NCBI GenBank assembly: GCA_940671915.1
Contig: CALNVZ010003426.1
Location: 30,229,895-30,293,894 of the forward strand
Length of the DNA: 64,000 nucleotides
Reading direction: 5' to 3'
From: Paracentrotus lividus
Taxonomy: Eukaryota > Echinodermata > Echinoidea > Camarodonta > Echinidae
Shown here: piece by piece, positions 38,501 through 52,900 of the stretch
Layout of the letters: every line of letters starts with the position of its first letter
Numbering within the stretch: position 1 is the first letter of the stretch
The notes under the pieces: model-generated
Told to the model about the DNA's origin: nothing
The model's input: the letters and a program-made list of their open reading frames with translations, nothing else
Databases searched by the model: none
Position numbers and translations under genes: made by a program

Positions 38501-41500
38501 ATTATCACAAGTTCATCATCAACCCCACCATCACTACTACTACCCACATCCTCACCACCATTACCACTACCATCATTATCATCACCAATATCATCACCAC
38601 CATCACCATTACAACAATGATGGACATAATAATTTACCTGGACATTGGTTTGCCAGTGGCAGCCAAGGGGGAGAAGGAGACCTCAAACAGATCATCCATA
38701 GCTTGGATATGATCTACAAAATACAGGAACTTCCTAGTGAAGATGTCTATGGTATGTCGCAGGACAGAGTCAAAGTCAGCCCGGCCATGAGCAATGAGAT
38801 TTAGCTGCTCCTCAACTGCAGATCGCATAGTAGGTAGAGACAGATCTGGATCAATCTATGGATTTGAAGTAGCAAAGAGAACATGAACTAATAAGATCCT
38901 CCATGGATGACTGATGGAAGGTTCCCAATTTGTTTTTCTGTAAAACTTTACTCGGGATCTGGGACCAAAGAGGGCATGATATATCAGCTGGTAGTGGTAG
39001 GGGCAAAGAGAGTTTAGACTCTTAAAATTTTAATAAGAGGGTAAAATGAGTCAGCAAAGGAATGTCCTATATAACAGACTACGTGTGTTATATCAGTTAA
39101 AATTGGGAATGAGAGATGATTCCACAACTCTTATTGACATACAGATACTAATCAATGAGATCATCACTAGAATGTTAGTACACTCTTGTTATGAAGAGCA
39201 TGGATACAAGAAGATTTTGTTTTAGGATGGCAACTCTACTAATTTATAAAATGAATCTATTTATTCAGGACATGTATTCCAAAGCATCTCATTCTAACCA
39301 GATTCAACTGTGCTGTTTCAGCTTCAAGAACAGAAAATGAGTCAGACAAGCTCTATGTTATACACATTTATATCACATTTCTTTCCTTTTTTATTATATC
39401 TTCTACTTTGGTGTTAGGTTTCTATGCACAACACAATATTGAAGATTAACCTTTTGATATCCATGCACCAACACAATCCCTAGCCTCGTAGGTACCAGAC
39501 GTCTGCCACTCTCAACCTTCACATAGTTCCTTTGACAGATGTTCTCGATGTGAACGGGTATGCTGGCATCAGTACCTACTCCATGCTTCTCCATGAGGGT
39601 GATCAGTTCACTCTCGGTCAGATAGTCAGGTGGACTGGTCTGACGCTCACTCAGCTTGGCCTATAGAGATGAAATAAAGCATGTATGCAAATTACGGCAA
39701 GGTAAAACGTAATCAATAACATGCATTCTTCCAAATAAATGTTGGATACCCTTGCTGCTAATATCACAAGAGAATAATGATAACAATGCATAACCCATTG
39801 TATACATATATGCTGGATTAAAAAAATAAAGAACATTCCTCTTGTTGCCCTTTTATTTCAGTCATCATTGCATGAATGAATGGCAACTCTGTATAATTCC
39901 AATTATTAGAAATTGATATATTGGTGAAAGTCTTTGATTCACCATTAAATGAAAGTAACTTGTTCCAATCATGCTTGACAGCTATGTTTCATTCTGCTTC
40001 GCCAAAAATTCACAGTACACAATGGGATAAAATATCGTAATACTGGAGAAGTGGGACAGACGGATGGACAACCCAAAAACATAAAGCCTTCACTAGTTGA
40101 GGCATATAAAAAAAAAAAAGAACAAATAAAGTGATTTAGAAACTAAAATAAATCTTAGGTTGCTCTTGGAATCAAAACAAACAACAACTCAAAGATGTTA
40201 CCTCTTCTATGGGGCAGATATCTCCTTTAGTGACATTAGGAAGGTTCTCCTCATCTTGAATAGCCTGCCAGGGCATGACTGCTGTAAAACCATCACTAAT
40301 CAGGGTCTTGCCGGTGCAGGAGAAACTCTCATCGCCTATCATCAGACGAATCGTCTTCAGCAGGTAGCGACAATCTGGGCTTACCTACATTGTATGGAAT
40401 GAAGCATTGTCAGAGAGAAATAATGTGAATGATCAAGACGAAAGAGATGTGGATAACGACGATAAAAATAGGTAGAAGTAAATGATGGTCATGATCAAGA
40501 TGAAGTTAATAATGATGATTAAAAACCCAGGATGATTGTATTGATAATGATAATGATTGCAGTTCACGAAAGCCTTCATGTTCTATCATCAGACAGATTA
40601 TTATCAGCACGTAACGACAGCAATTGCGGACCTATGGGAAAGAGGGAACCTTATTGATCATTTTACAGCAATGGTATTGATGATGAGGATGATAGCAATG
40701 TGGATAATGATAAAATTAGGTCAGAAGTTAATTATGATAACAGTTCAGGAGAAGCCTGAATCTTGTATCATCTGATGTATCATCCTCTGCAGTCTGGGTT
40801 GACCTACAGGAGGGAGCAAGCACATTTATCAGTAATGTTAAAGAGAAAATAGTGTTGATGATGAAGATGACTGCAATGTGGATAATGATGAGAATACGAA
40901 AGAGTTCACAAAGATGATTGGAGTTAAAAAGAAGACTTCATCATCAGAGCAGGTACAGAGAGTCTGAGCATTATCAGTAGTATCATAAAGCTTTATCAAA
41001 AATATTATAAAGACGGTAGTCATGATGAAGAGATGAAAATGCCGATAATTTTGAAAACAAGAAAGAAGTTGATAACAGTCATGATTAAAATTCAAGATGA
41101 TAATTTATGGTGAATACAATGACTATTACAATTCAAGAGAAACCTTCATCTTATGTCAGAATACAAATCATTGACAAATTCATTCTGATCAAGGTCTCAC
41201 TTTACCTATCACCTTTAATACCCATGATCTGATTACTCACTGTAGCAACAAAGTGTCTTGCGATGTACTCATACAGCCTCCATGCCTCTCCTCCAAGCTC
41301 ACTCTCACTAGCAGACCTCATGGGTGTGATAGGGGGATGATCACCTGCATCAGATCCCTTCCTGGGTTTGGTGAATTCTCCATCCAGGAGAACCCTCACT
41401 TCAGAGCTCCAGGGTGATGACATCTGCTGCCTCAGTGTACCCCTAGAAAGGATTCAGAATGGTGGTACATGTATGCCAAAATTACTGTTCGTAAAATATT

Positions 41501-44500
41501 GTATAATTAGTGTATACAATGTACATTGTAAAAGGTTACATTTGAGGTGATTTTATTGCTGCTAATTCAGCAAGGTAGTCATACCCTAATTTTCAACTGC
41601 AATATAAGGTTATTTACAGCAATAAAAAGAAGACCAAAATTGTGAATCTTTCCCACCACTGTTTAGATATCACCTTTCGACAATTTGATGAGATTGGTAT
41701 CAGGAGAGGCTAAAACATTCATGATACAGAATGTAGGCAAAACATGAAATTTGGAGTATGCAGGCAGGTTTCAGATGGGTTGGTCAGGTTAAGTCAATCC
41801 GAACTTTTTTTCTACAGTTAAAGTAGACAACTGGAGAGTCAAAACTGTTTAATTGCAACAAAACTCATACCACTGCAAAGAAAAATCTTTACTGATTCAG
41901 AATATCCAATCCCCTTGTCAATTATGTTCTAGATTGGGAGTTATCTCTTTTCAAAGGAGGACCCCCATTTTCAGGCTTCAGCGGTACCCTGCAAGGGCGT
42001 CGAGATTATAACGTCACAGCCTGGGCACCCGTACTGTGTCCACTGTATGCACTGATATACTGTCCTATATTGCGTACATTGCACATTCTGACTGTTGAAT
42101 ACGTTCTTTCTCTCTTCTCATCTCATGGTTCACCCCAGGCCAGGACGAACTGGTAAAAAATGATATATCTTTCCGAATGTACCTCTACAGATTCAGTTGA
42201 TTGAGCCATTCAAAAAATGTATTCTTTTTTATTAAACATGTATTAAAATAATATCCTCAACTCAATAGTGAGTGGGGGAAAAAATGATAATAAAACAAAT
42301 TGATGTTTTTTTTATTGTGGACTGTTCAAATCACACAATATGTTTTGCTTTTATTTTAAGAATGTTTACGTTTCTGGTCTTTTAGCCATTTAATTTGGAT
42401 AAATAAGAAAATTTGGAGCAAGTGTAACATGGCCACCTTGTCAAACTAGTGGTAGTGTTAATCTGTGTTAGTGAGTTGGGGAACTCATGACGGTGGCATG
42501 ATTATATTTTGCTCTAAAATCTTATTTGAAGGAATATACAGATCAAAAACATTTCAAATTAAAATCAATAATTATATTTTCAACGCATAAAAAGTCTTCT
42601 TATTACTGAAGTCAATATTAATTAATGTGGAATTTTAACCTGTTAGAACATTCCTCTTGTTGATGGTTTATTTCACCCATTATTGCATGAACAAATAAAA
42701 AACCTTGTTCAATTCAAGTTATAAGACATTGGTACATGAAAAAGGGTCTTTGTTTCACCATTACATGAAAATAATTTGTTGCAGTCATGCTTTGACAAAA
42801 GTTACAGTGATTCAATCAGCTTCGTTAAATTTTCACAGTATTCAACGGGTTAAGCATTATATCTGATTACCAATGGGCAAATTAAATGCTTCACCAACAA
42901 CCAACGGGCCGCTCCGTTCCTGGACCGACGGTGAGAGATGAGCAAGGCAATTTGTGCTTTTACCATAATTGCAAACCCTTCAAAAATCTAACTCAGCAAG
43001 TTCAAATCTACAAAATAATCAGAATCGTTAACAATATCTCAAAACACGATATTCTAAGGATATACAACCCTGGATTACTTGTCTAATGGTGTAATCAATT
43101 GTGATAAAAGAGCCATATTAATCCGAGACACACCAGCTAAATCTAGCTAGAACAGTGCGAGCAATGTGTATGCATGCAATGCAATGCACTCGTATATACT
43201 CACATGCATCATGCTGCGCGCGCAGGCTCAGATCAGCTGGCTGTGGCTTGAGCTGTCCAAAGTGTGTTCTCATAAACCAGGAGCTTCTCCGCACGCCGAG
43301 CGGCCCATTTGGGGGTGAATTACATAAAAACAATAAAAACCATTTACAGCTATTTCTGGGAGATTCAAGTCCTTTTCAGCATGCTAATCACTTGGCTGCG
43401 GACCACGTAATATTACATGCTCATGCTAGTGTCTAAGCTTTGTCTGTTGGGTATCACCAGCATCACGCTGGTCAGCAATTAGCACCATACAGCAGTCAAG
43501 TGGTTAATCATATTAATCGAAGGAAAATCTATCCAGTAACGTGTAATTTGGCCACAATTAGCAAATATTGTGTATTTTTTCTATGTGTGTACTTTAATGT
43601 GAATATTATGGAAACTATTTTATAAATGAAAATACATGCTAATCATTTAGATGTAATTCGTTAACAGTTGAATTGGGATTACAAATCATTCTTACTTCAG
43701 ATCAAAGTTTTCTGGATAGCTTGTTGTTTCCGTCCTTGGGTAACTGATATATCCCTGTGTGTAGAGTCTCTCAGCTATTTGCATGGCATGGTGAGGGCTC
43801 ATACCCAGAGAGGCACTAGCCACACGCATCAACTCTACTGTGTTCAAAGCCTGGGGGCGCTGTTTAGATTTCTCCTTCTGTGACACTGAAGTGATCCTAG
43901 AGGATAAATATACCAATATATGTCAATTGAGATTTGTGAATCAAGGCTGCGCTACTGACATGCAGAATGGGGTTTCATGACAAAGCAGACAATCTTAGAT
44001 TAAATACAGATTAATTTGAGACAAATATGAGTTAAGGCACACTTTTCAAGTAAAAAGTTGGTCTTTGTAATGAGTATGTAAGAGTAAGATAAGAGAACTG
44101 TTCATTTGTATCTGCTTTTTCTTTTTTTAATCATGATCAAGTTCTCAATCTGTAGAATAAATGATTTCAATATCAAGACAACTAAATACAAATCAAAGTA
44201 TTTTTTATTAGATGACATTACAAGTTTCTTCTTCTACAATCCATCAATTAAAGTCTTGTAAAAACTAAGAGTATACCATAGATTAGTTAAAGTAAATCCT
44301 ATATTGTGGAGTGTGTTTGAAAACATAAAGTGAGAGTAGCTCACCATCTATATGTTTCAACAATGTGATGTGAGGGCGCTGTTCAGAATTGTGTATTATG
44401 CCACATAAAGCCTTGCAAATTGCTTTGAGAAAAAGCCTCCAGTTGTTAATAACAGACAGCACCACATAATTTCCTTTTTAACTGGGACATTCAAAAAGCT

Positions 44501-46870
44501 ACTTTAAAAATATTTGCTAAAAAGGGCATTACTTAGGGAAAAAAAATTAATTAATTTGTTGAGAGCTCTAATCTGCCAAGCACATCAATTGAGAGACAAG
44601 GGTGCTTTGCAAATGTAAATGTTTTTTAGAGCAATTTGCTAACTGTGTATTAAATGAAAAACTTAGATTTATTGAACGAATATGAGGTACAAAGCTCAAT
44701 ATTTATCTAACCTTGCATCTTTCTGGCCCTTGATGATATTGAGGAACATCTGAGCTACTTCTCTGTCAAACACTCTCACTCTATCCCAGTCCAGGTTTAT
44801 CTTCCTACCACTATCATGAGATACCTGGAGACAGCAAGAAAGGATGTGAAGGATGAAAGGAATAATAAGGGCATTGGATTTAAATCTTGGTCGCCTCCTC
44901 AAAGAAGTTGTCGAAAGTTTGTGTAAAGTATACAAATCTTTTTTAGAATATATCTGGGGCACCGTTTCTCAAAACCATCATAATTCTAAGTTCGTGGACA
45001 TCCCACTGAAACGCATGTTAATTCTACAACACATGTCCTTTATTATACATGTATGTTGTCCAAGAACTTAGACTTACATGTATGACGGTTTCGAGAAAAT
45101 GGCCCCGATTTCCACATATAAGATATTGCTGCTCTGAAGTATTTTCCCAATTATTTTCAATAGAACTGTAACTGTAAATAAAAGAGAATTTAACAATTTG
45201 CATTCCTGGTCTAAGATGTAAATTTAATCACACATTGGGCACTTGTGAATGATACGACCTCTGAATATAAGCCATCTTAAGTTTGTGTAAAGCCTATAGA
45301 CGAATTCGGGCAGCATTTCATGGAAGTGAGCCCTTTACATAACTGCCATATATAGCTGGGGGGCTTCCATTGGGTTTGCATTGGGTTTGCATTGAGCAAG
45401 GTGCGCGTAAGTCTGCGCGTATGTACATTTTCCTTTGTTGCGCACACTGGAAGCCCCCCAGCTGTGGCTGCCACAAGACAAAACATCACCCAAACCGATT
45501 TCGTCTATGGCCATGTGTCACAAGTTGGGGTATTGTAAAAGGGTGGAGGCGTTACATTTTGGAGGGAAAATTATCACATTTTTTCACATAGCATGAAAAT
45601 GATGTACAGTCATAAGCTGTGCAATAATTCATATTGTGGATAATTTATCAGGCAACATGTCTGTGAGGTTTCAGCTTCGTTATGCTCATAGTTTTAATAC
45701 AAAGATACCTTTAGTGGAGTAGGGTTAGGGGTGGAGGATCCTACGGTGGAGGATCCTACGGTGGAGGCACGTGTTAAAGCATAGGGAATTCCCATTTTTG
45801 TTACTTTCTTATTGTTTGCTGCGTTATATCTTTGCAGCCAATTGGTCTTATGGGTTGAGTGATATATCATTTTCTTGGGAATTTATGTGGTTGTAGATAA
45901 ATGTGAAGAAGATTTTTCAAAAGTAATTTAATCAATTAATTAATCAATTAAAACAAACTTAATGCACACATCTTCATAGACAATGCATTGCAGGCATCAA
46001 AAATTGTCTCATGCAATTTTATAACAATAATTGTCATTTTTTCGCCATTTTCTTTGCATGCATGTAAAAACACAATTAAGTGGAAACATATTACTTGCAA
46101 TAAACTTTGTTTGAGTTGTAATCCAAGTGTAAAAGACAGGATTTCTACCCTTTTTGCACTATTTTTTCTTCTTTTTTGACACCCTGTAATGCGGTTAGAA
46201 AAAATAATTTTGTATTACAAGTTTGTATTTTTTAGAAGCATAGCGTCTTATTTACACAATCCACGATGATTCCTTTCATTTGGTGAAAAGATTAAGAAAT
46301 TATTCGCCGGTAAAATTGTGAAGTTTTTCAAACCATTTTTCCTGTAACACTCTGTATAGCTTTTATGACACACCTTATACAGGCACAAAAATATGTTAAT
46401 CATCCTCCTTTCAATCTCTGCTTTCAATATATATATTTGCTTTCATACATGTCTGACTTACTAATAAGAAACTAGAGATGTTTGATTGTGACAATGTACA
46501 TTTCTACAATTTTTTGGACATGTAACGCATTTTCCACCCAACTCATATCCAAAAGCTTCTGATTTCTATTAATAGAGTGCAAGATTTTGTTGTTCTGAAG
46601 TACTTTGAATGCTAAAGGGTTCAGAAGTCTCCTCTAAAGGAAAACAAAAACAATATAAAACTATTTTCATGTTTCTGAATGAAACTCCGCCACATGACGT
46701 TTCCCCTTACCTGTATCTGAATGACCCAGAATGGTTCTGGCTTGAAGGACTGGATCTTATCATGTCTATCTACACAGAACCCAAGGGTTGGGGTCTGACA
46801 CGGACCATAGGAGATCAGAGTACTATCAAGGTCACCATACTTTCCCTGTTAGGGTGTGACAAAGCATGCG

Positions 46871-46923
<53 letters not shown>

Positions 46924-49900
46924 TGTGTGAGACAGAGAAAGAGACGAGAAAAAAAGAAGAAAGGGAGAAATACAGACAGAATGAGAGGAGGGGGGAAGAG
47001 GAACAAAAAGTCATTTAATTGATAAAGTTTTGACTTCATGTACCACTCAGATAATAAGGCATTTTTGAAGGGCAAAGAAAAATCTAAATGCATATTAACA
47101 ATAACATCTAATTAAGACCAAGAAGTGGTATTACCCAAAACTTTCATAAAGCCAGTACTGCATTTTTCATGCTGATTTTCTGTGATGATTAATAGTTATG
47201 GCATATCAGCATGATTGTCAATGGACACCCGAGGCAAAGATAACGCTGATTTGACAAAATCAAAATACAAGAAGTCTCTCCCATTCCAGCATTAAAATTT
47301 GGTGATAAATCATGATAACAGTCACAGTCGTCATAATAATGGGTTTGATAGTAAAGTCAATTGAATGGGAACTCGTATCGGGAGATACATGTATGTGATT
47401 AAACTCGAGTTTATGAACTTTGGATAGGCCTTAGTTAATAAATCCCTCGGATGACCTCTAAGCCATTGGTTTTCTCCCCATGTACTATTGTAGTTGCTTT
47501 CATAGTACATGGGGAGAGAAAAAATAGAAATAAATGCAGCCACAAAGACAGGAATTCTTTATTTTTTCACAATTTTAAGATACCTGGAAGTACTTGGTCT
47601 GATAGCGAGTGAAGGCACATCCGATCCTAAGATCTAGTTCCTGTCTAGCATCTACTGACATGGCTTCATTCTGGTTTGGTTCAACCAGTGTGTTCATAGC
47701 TTTCCTAATGTCAGTGTCTGTGATAGCACTGAATTTAGCACGGAAGATCACCTAGTAGATAGAAATGAGAAAAGACGATGAGGGCATTGAACTTAGCGAA
47801 AATTACATTGCTCAGAGACTAAAAATAAAGAGGGTTTTCATTGCCTGACTAACAATTATTTTGAATACATCAATATCAAGAATATTGCCCCCATGATTAT
47901 GGTTATTTCACAAATTGAAGCCCATGATGAATTTCCCCCAAAATATGTCGCACTTCTTTTCCCTTGATCGTTCTCCAAATAATATGATATATTTGTATTC
48001 ATACTGTCTCTTTCTTTCTCCATTTGACTCCTCCCCACCATGCCTTGTTTCTCCCCGTAATTCTTTCTTGCCCTATTTTTTATTGTTCAACTCTTTCTTC
48101 CCATCCCACATACCAACTTGATTCAATGTTTACCTGCTCTCTGCCCATTGGTCTCTTCATAACTGGCTGTGTGCAATTAATGACTTCAAAGCAGATGTTT
48201 TCACCTTCCTTATCACAGTCCAGCCATAACACAAGATAGTCACACCCCTTGGCCTATGTGAATTAGAAAGAAGAAAGAATGAAAGTCCAATGACAAAATA
48301 CATGTACAGAGTGTCTTTGAAACATTACCAAACACAAGACAGTACATAAACGTAGGAAGGATAATAATGAATTCAACTAGAAACTTCTTGTACTTTAGGT
48401 TAATTTGATTATCAATCACATACAAGCTGGATATTTACCTTCACACTACCAGGTACACATACATTTGATTTGGGATCTAGTCGCCCACAATTGTGAAATC
48501 TAAACAGGGGCTGTGTGCATAGTAGCATGTACAGTGTACAACTGTATGGTCATCTTAAAATTACGAAAAAAAAGTGAGTTTGGACTGCAAAAGTCTGTAA
48601 TTATCCACAAATAAGTACACAGATCCATTACGATGATACCCACTGAGGATGATTCAGGTTCCATCCATGTACAATTTAGTTCCACTCTTATCTACCTGTT
48701 ATTGTATGACACACTGACAGCAAAATGTTTACATCCAAATATATAATAATTTATTCCAAGAAATATAATTCCAAGGAGTAACATTGGGATTAACACAAAA
48801 CAATTCATTCTCACCTCTATAGATAGAAACTTGGGCATTTGAAGATTGGGATTGGCCTCCTTCTTCTCGGTGGGGGCAGAATACAGCTCTGACTGTAAAT
48901 AAAACACGGATAGTGTTAACAAATAGAAAATATTGTTGACTTTTAAATCAGAGATAAAGGAATGCTTGAAGGATCAGAGAGGCTTGAAGTTTTAAAATTG
49001 GATCAAACTCTTTGATTGACATTGAAAGCAACTCAGTGAATACCTATTAAAAAAACAAAAAATAAACAAACTTATTTAAAATTTTCCCTTATTAACTACC
49101 TTCTTAAAATACAGTGAATCAATTAAGAGGGCTTGACCAGAACTCGCCAATAAATCACAAGACACTATTTTGGTCAAATCATACATTTTGGGTTCCCTGT
49201 GTTCCCTGTGTTGTATTGTGTATGCAAGCACATTATAAAAACTTTTTTAAAATCCTCTCACATGTAAAAATGTTATTATAAAAAAGAGAGACTTGAAAAA
49301 AAGGGAACAATCATTTAACAAAATAATTTTGAAGAACTATGAAAGAGAAAAGCAACCCCTGATGTTGAAAATTTAAACAGTTTTATAACCCAGGTTGTGC
49401 TTACTGGATCCACTTTGTCCCAGTTGTTGAAACGAGGATGAAAGTCCAAGCCATGAACATGACCACACACTGACGTCATCTATTCACAAATAAAAACACA
49501 ATGAGAACCACAATGTGAATGTAGATGTCTATGGGCAGTGCCAGATAATTATATCCGATGTTTCAGTTTATATCGAGTAATGATTAAATAATACTTGAAC
49601 TCTGTAATAAGGTAAAGGAGTGAGTTCATTCTTTGACTTTCAGGAATAAAAGTGTGCAATTTTAAAATCAACATTACTAACAGTGAAAGTAATTTTGATT
49701 ATCATTTATAGTCTAGAACGTTATTAACTCTTTCAATGCGTACTTCGCACCGATGCACACACGGTGCCGCGCGAACTTCACATTGCATGCTCAAACTGGT
49801 TTCATGGCCCAGTGCACAAAGAAAATAATTCAGCACAGAAGGGGTTCATGGCCCAGCGTACAAAGAGTTCAAGGGAATCTAGTGTAGTGGGAAGGTGTGG

Positions 49901-52900
49901 GAAAAGATGAAGATAATGATTGTGAGCTTTCCTGTTATTTTCATGGTACCGGTATTGGGAAAGAATATCATAATAAGAAGCTCCACACTAGTAAAATAAT
50001 GTTCTTCAATTGCCCTAATAGTCAAAATATGACCCAAAATATACATGTACTGTACCAAAACAGTTGATATGCATGATATGTTCGGGTCCCAAAGTTTTTG
50101 TGTCGCACCATTACATGCATGCATTTCTTTTTGAATGCACTTGTGACTCTAAGCTGAATCAAGTTAATTTCTTATCATTTTGGTGATTCCAAAACCTCAC
50201 AGTGAACTGTCATCAATCTTTCCAAATCACTTTTTAACAGTGTCTTCCACTTTTCAATGTCATGACCAGAACAATAATTTCACTCTAATATTTCCATGAT
50301 TTTCAATTAATTTATGGAATCAATTTGCAGAGCCAGTGATTCTGCTTCATAGTCGCACTATGGACTATCTCTAGTTTTCTTCATGGGCTTTTGTTAGCCA
50401 AAGATAGCCAGTGAAGAAGACAGACAGAGACAGAGTCCTCGGTCTTACTCTTCTTACTTAGAATCTACTTCTTACTTCCGTGGTACTGCCCAACTCCCCT
50501 AAAAGGGGTCAAACGGGCAGGGTAAGGGTGCGCAGATGGTCGTAACGCGGAAAGAAGAGGCGCGGCTTAGTATTTGTTTTGGTTAAGGTGTTTATGGACG
50601 GCTTTTTTGAAGTTCTCTTTGTCGAGAATTGACTTAGTCTTACTCTTAGATCTAATTGCACTTGGTAGTTTGTTCCAATCTGTTATGGAACGCGGTATAA
50701 ATGAGAATTTGTAGCAGTTTTTATTTGTTGCGATTGGAATATAGATCTAGCTATTTGTTGTAGAAGTATTTCGCAATAGACAACATGCTCGGCCTCAATC
50801 AATCAGACAATTTCCAATAGTGCTGTGCAAAAAAAAAAAAAATCGGATCATGATCGGATCGGAATTGGCAGCATGATCGGATCGGAATCGGATATCGATC
50901 GGAAAGAATATCATTTATAAAAGGAAAAAAACAAGAGCTCTTATGCGCGAAAAGTTCACACTCGCCAAAAGCAATGCTAGGGCCCTAGCCTGCGTGCGCT
51001 GCACGCAGCAGTCCTTTGAATGAGGCAAACCACAGTGCGATGGTGAGATGTAAACAAAACTCTGACGAAAACACAAACATTTTGAAAATAGTTTCACATA
51101 AATAATTTTACCTCGATCGATCAAAAGTAATTGAAACAGCCCGGCTGCTCCCTAAGTTTTTCTAGTATTAGCCACGAAAAATGAAATTTCTTACAGCACT
51201 TAAACTCATGCTTTATTCCATCTAAAAATTAAAATTCTGTAGTCAAATCGTGAAATATGCGCTCAGATTCCAAGGCACACTTTGCTGACTCAGCGCGAAT
51301 ACAAATTTTGGCAGAGATTAACACAACGATGGAATTGGAATGCATGATAAACGTTATACCTCCGCACTGTATTGAGTGCGCAGTACATGTAGCTTTGTAT
51401 GTCGGTGCAAGAGAATAATGTACAACCTAAGACAAACGCACGTGGTCGTTGCGTGTTTGTGTTGAATTTTATGTTTACATGTTCATGTGCGGTCTTCAGC
51501 GTGCCTGGAATGTGAACCTACTTTCACGAACTCCAAACTTCAAAGGCGTGTGGGGTTGATTGTTGTTGTGTGAATATTACGATTTGTGGCTACCTGACAG
51601 CATGTATATTGGCAAAGGGACTGAAAGAATAAAACAAAAAAAAAGTTTGACTAGATGTCGACGGGGTGCGGGCATGCAGCAGGCTACGAGCGGGTTGTGT
51701 GGCACTGCTCTGGCGCGATAAATATAACATTCGATCAATATACATTCGATTTTTTTTACCTGGGTAAGATCGATATCGAACGAGATTTAAGAAAAAGGGG
51801 AAATCGATCGATCGGGGACTCGATCATCGGATCGGGCACAGCACTAATTTCCATCATATACTAACACATAGACTGAAGGATTCAGTCGCTATTTTTGGGA
51901 TTGCATTGGTTAATTTGAATGCTCATACAATACAATAAACAGACTGAAATTCCGTACATCACGCTTATCAGCAGGGATCCCTAACGATAGCAGTGTATAT
52001 TAGCAGGCATCTTTGCGTTAAGAACTCAACAGTCTACAATAATATTCGCATTTTACCCTTTTCCCCCTCGATATCAAAAATTATAGTATTGTTAGGATAT
52101 ACATTTTAAATGTTATCAAATCGTTCTTTACTTACATATCTTGTTTCATAACTTCGTATCAGACAACATTTCGGCCAAAGACATCTTCTTCGTCTTTTTA
52201 AGTAGTCCCATTTTAAAATGAATAATCAAAATACGGGTACGGCATGCGCATTTGTCTGAATCGAGTAACTAGTGAATGATCGGTCGAACACACATTGGCA
52301 GAAAGTAGTCTTCGTTTTTACATTTCTTATTATATATTTTAGAATTATTATCATCATAATAACGGTAATATTATAGTGATCATTTGCAGCGTAATAATTC
52401 TGTTTAAAATATGTTCTAATAAGAACAAATCAATAGACAAAGCTAACGATGTGTATCGCGAAAAACTTGGGCATTGGGTTTTCTACCATGGCTGAAAAGC
52501 AGCCAGAACGAGGCGTTTGTAGACCCCCTACGTAAACGTATGTAGTATACTTCCACCGGTCTCTGGAAAATAAAAAAAAAATCTAAAATATTGTAAATGT
52601 TAGAAGAAAACCAGAGAACGGTGGAATATTTCTGCCTACACAACACACTGACTGAACACAGAAGTAGTTTTACCATGTTTAGATTCTAGATGTTTTGTTT
52701 TCAATTGCAAAGAGTTTTCATGCGACTAGCGGCTAATGCGACATATAGATCTACAATGTACCTCAATGAACATCAATGAACATCAATCATCATTGTCTAT
52801 TTCAATTCCCTGCTGTGTTAGGTCTGCTCACCTTAAATTTGGCCTGCTGTCCCCGGAACGTCCCCGAGTACTCGTGCACACTGCATGCCCCATTCATCCC

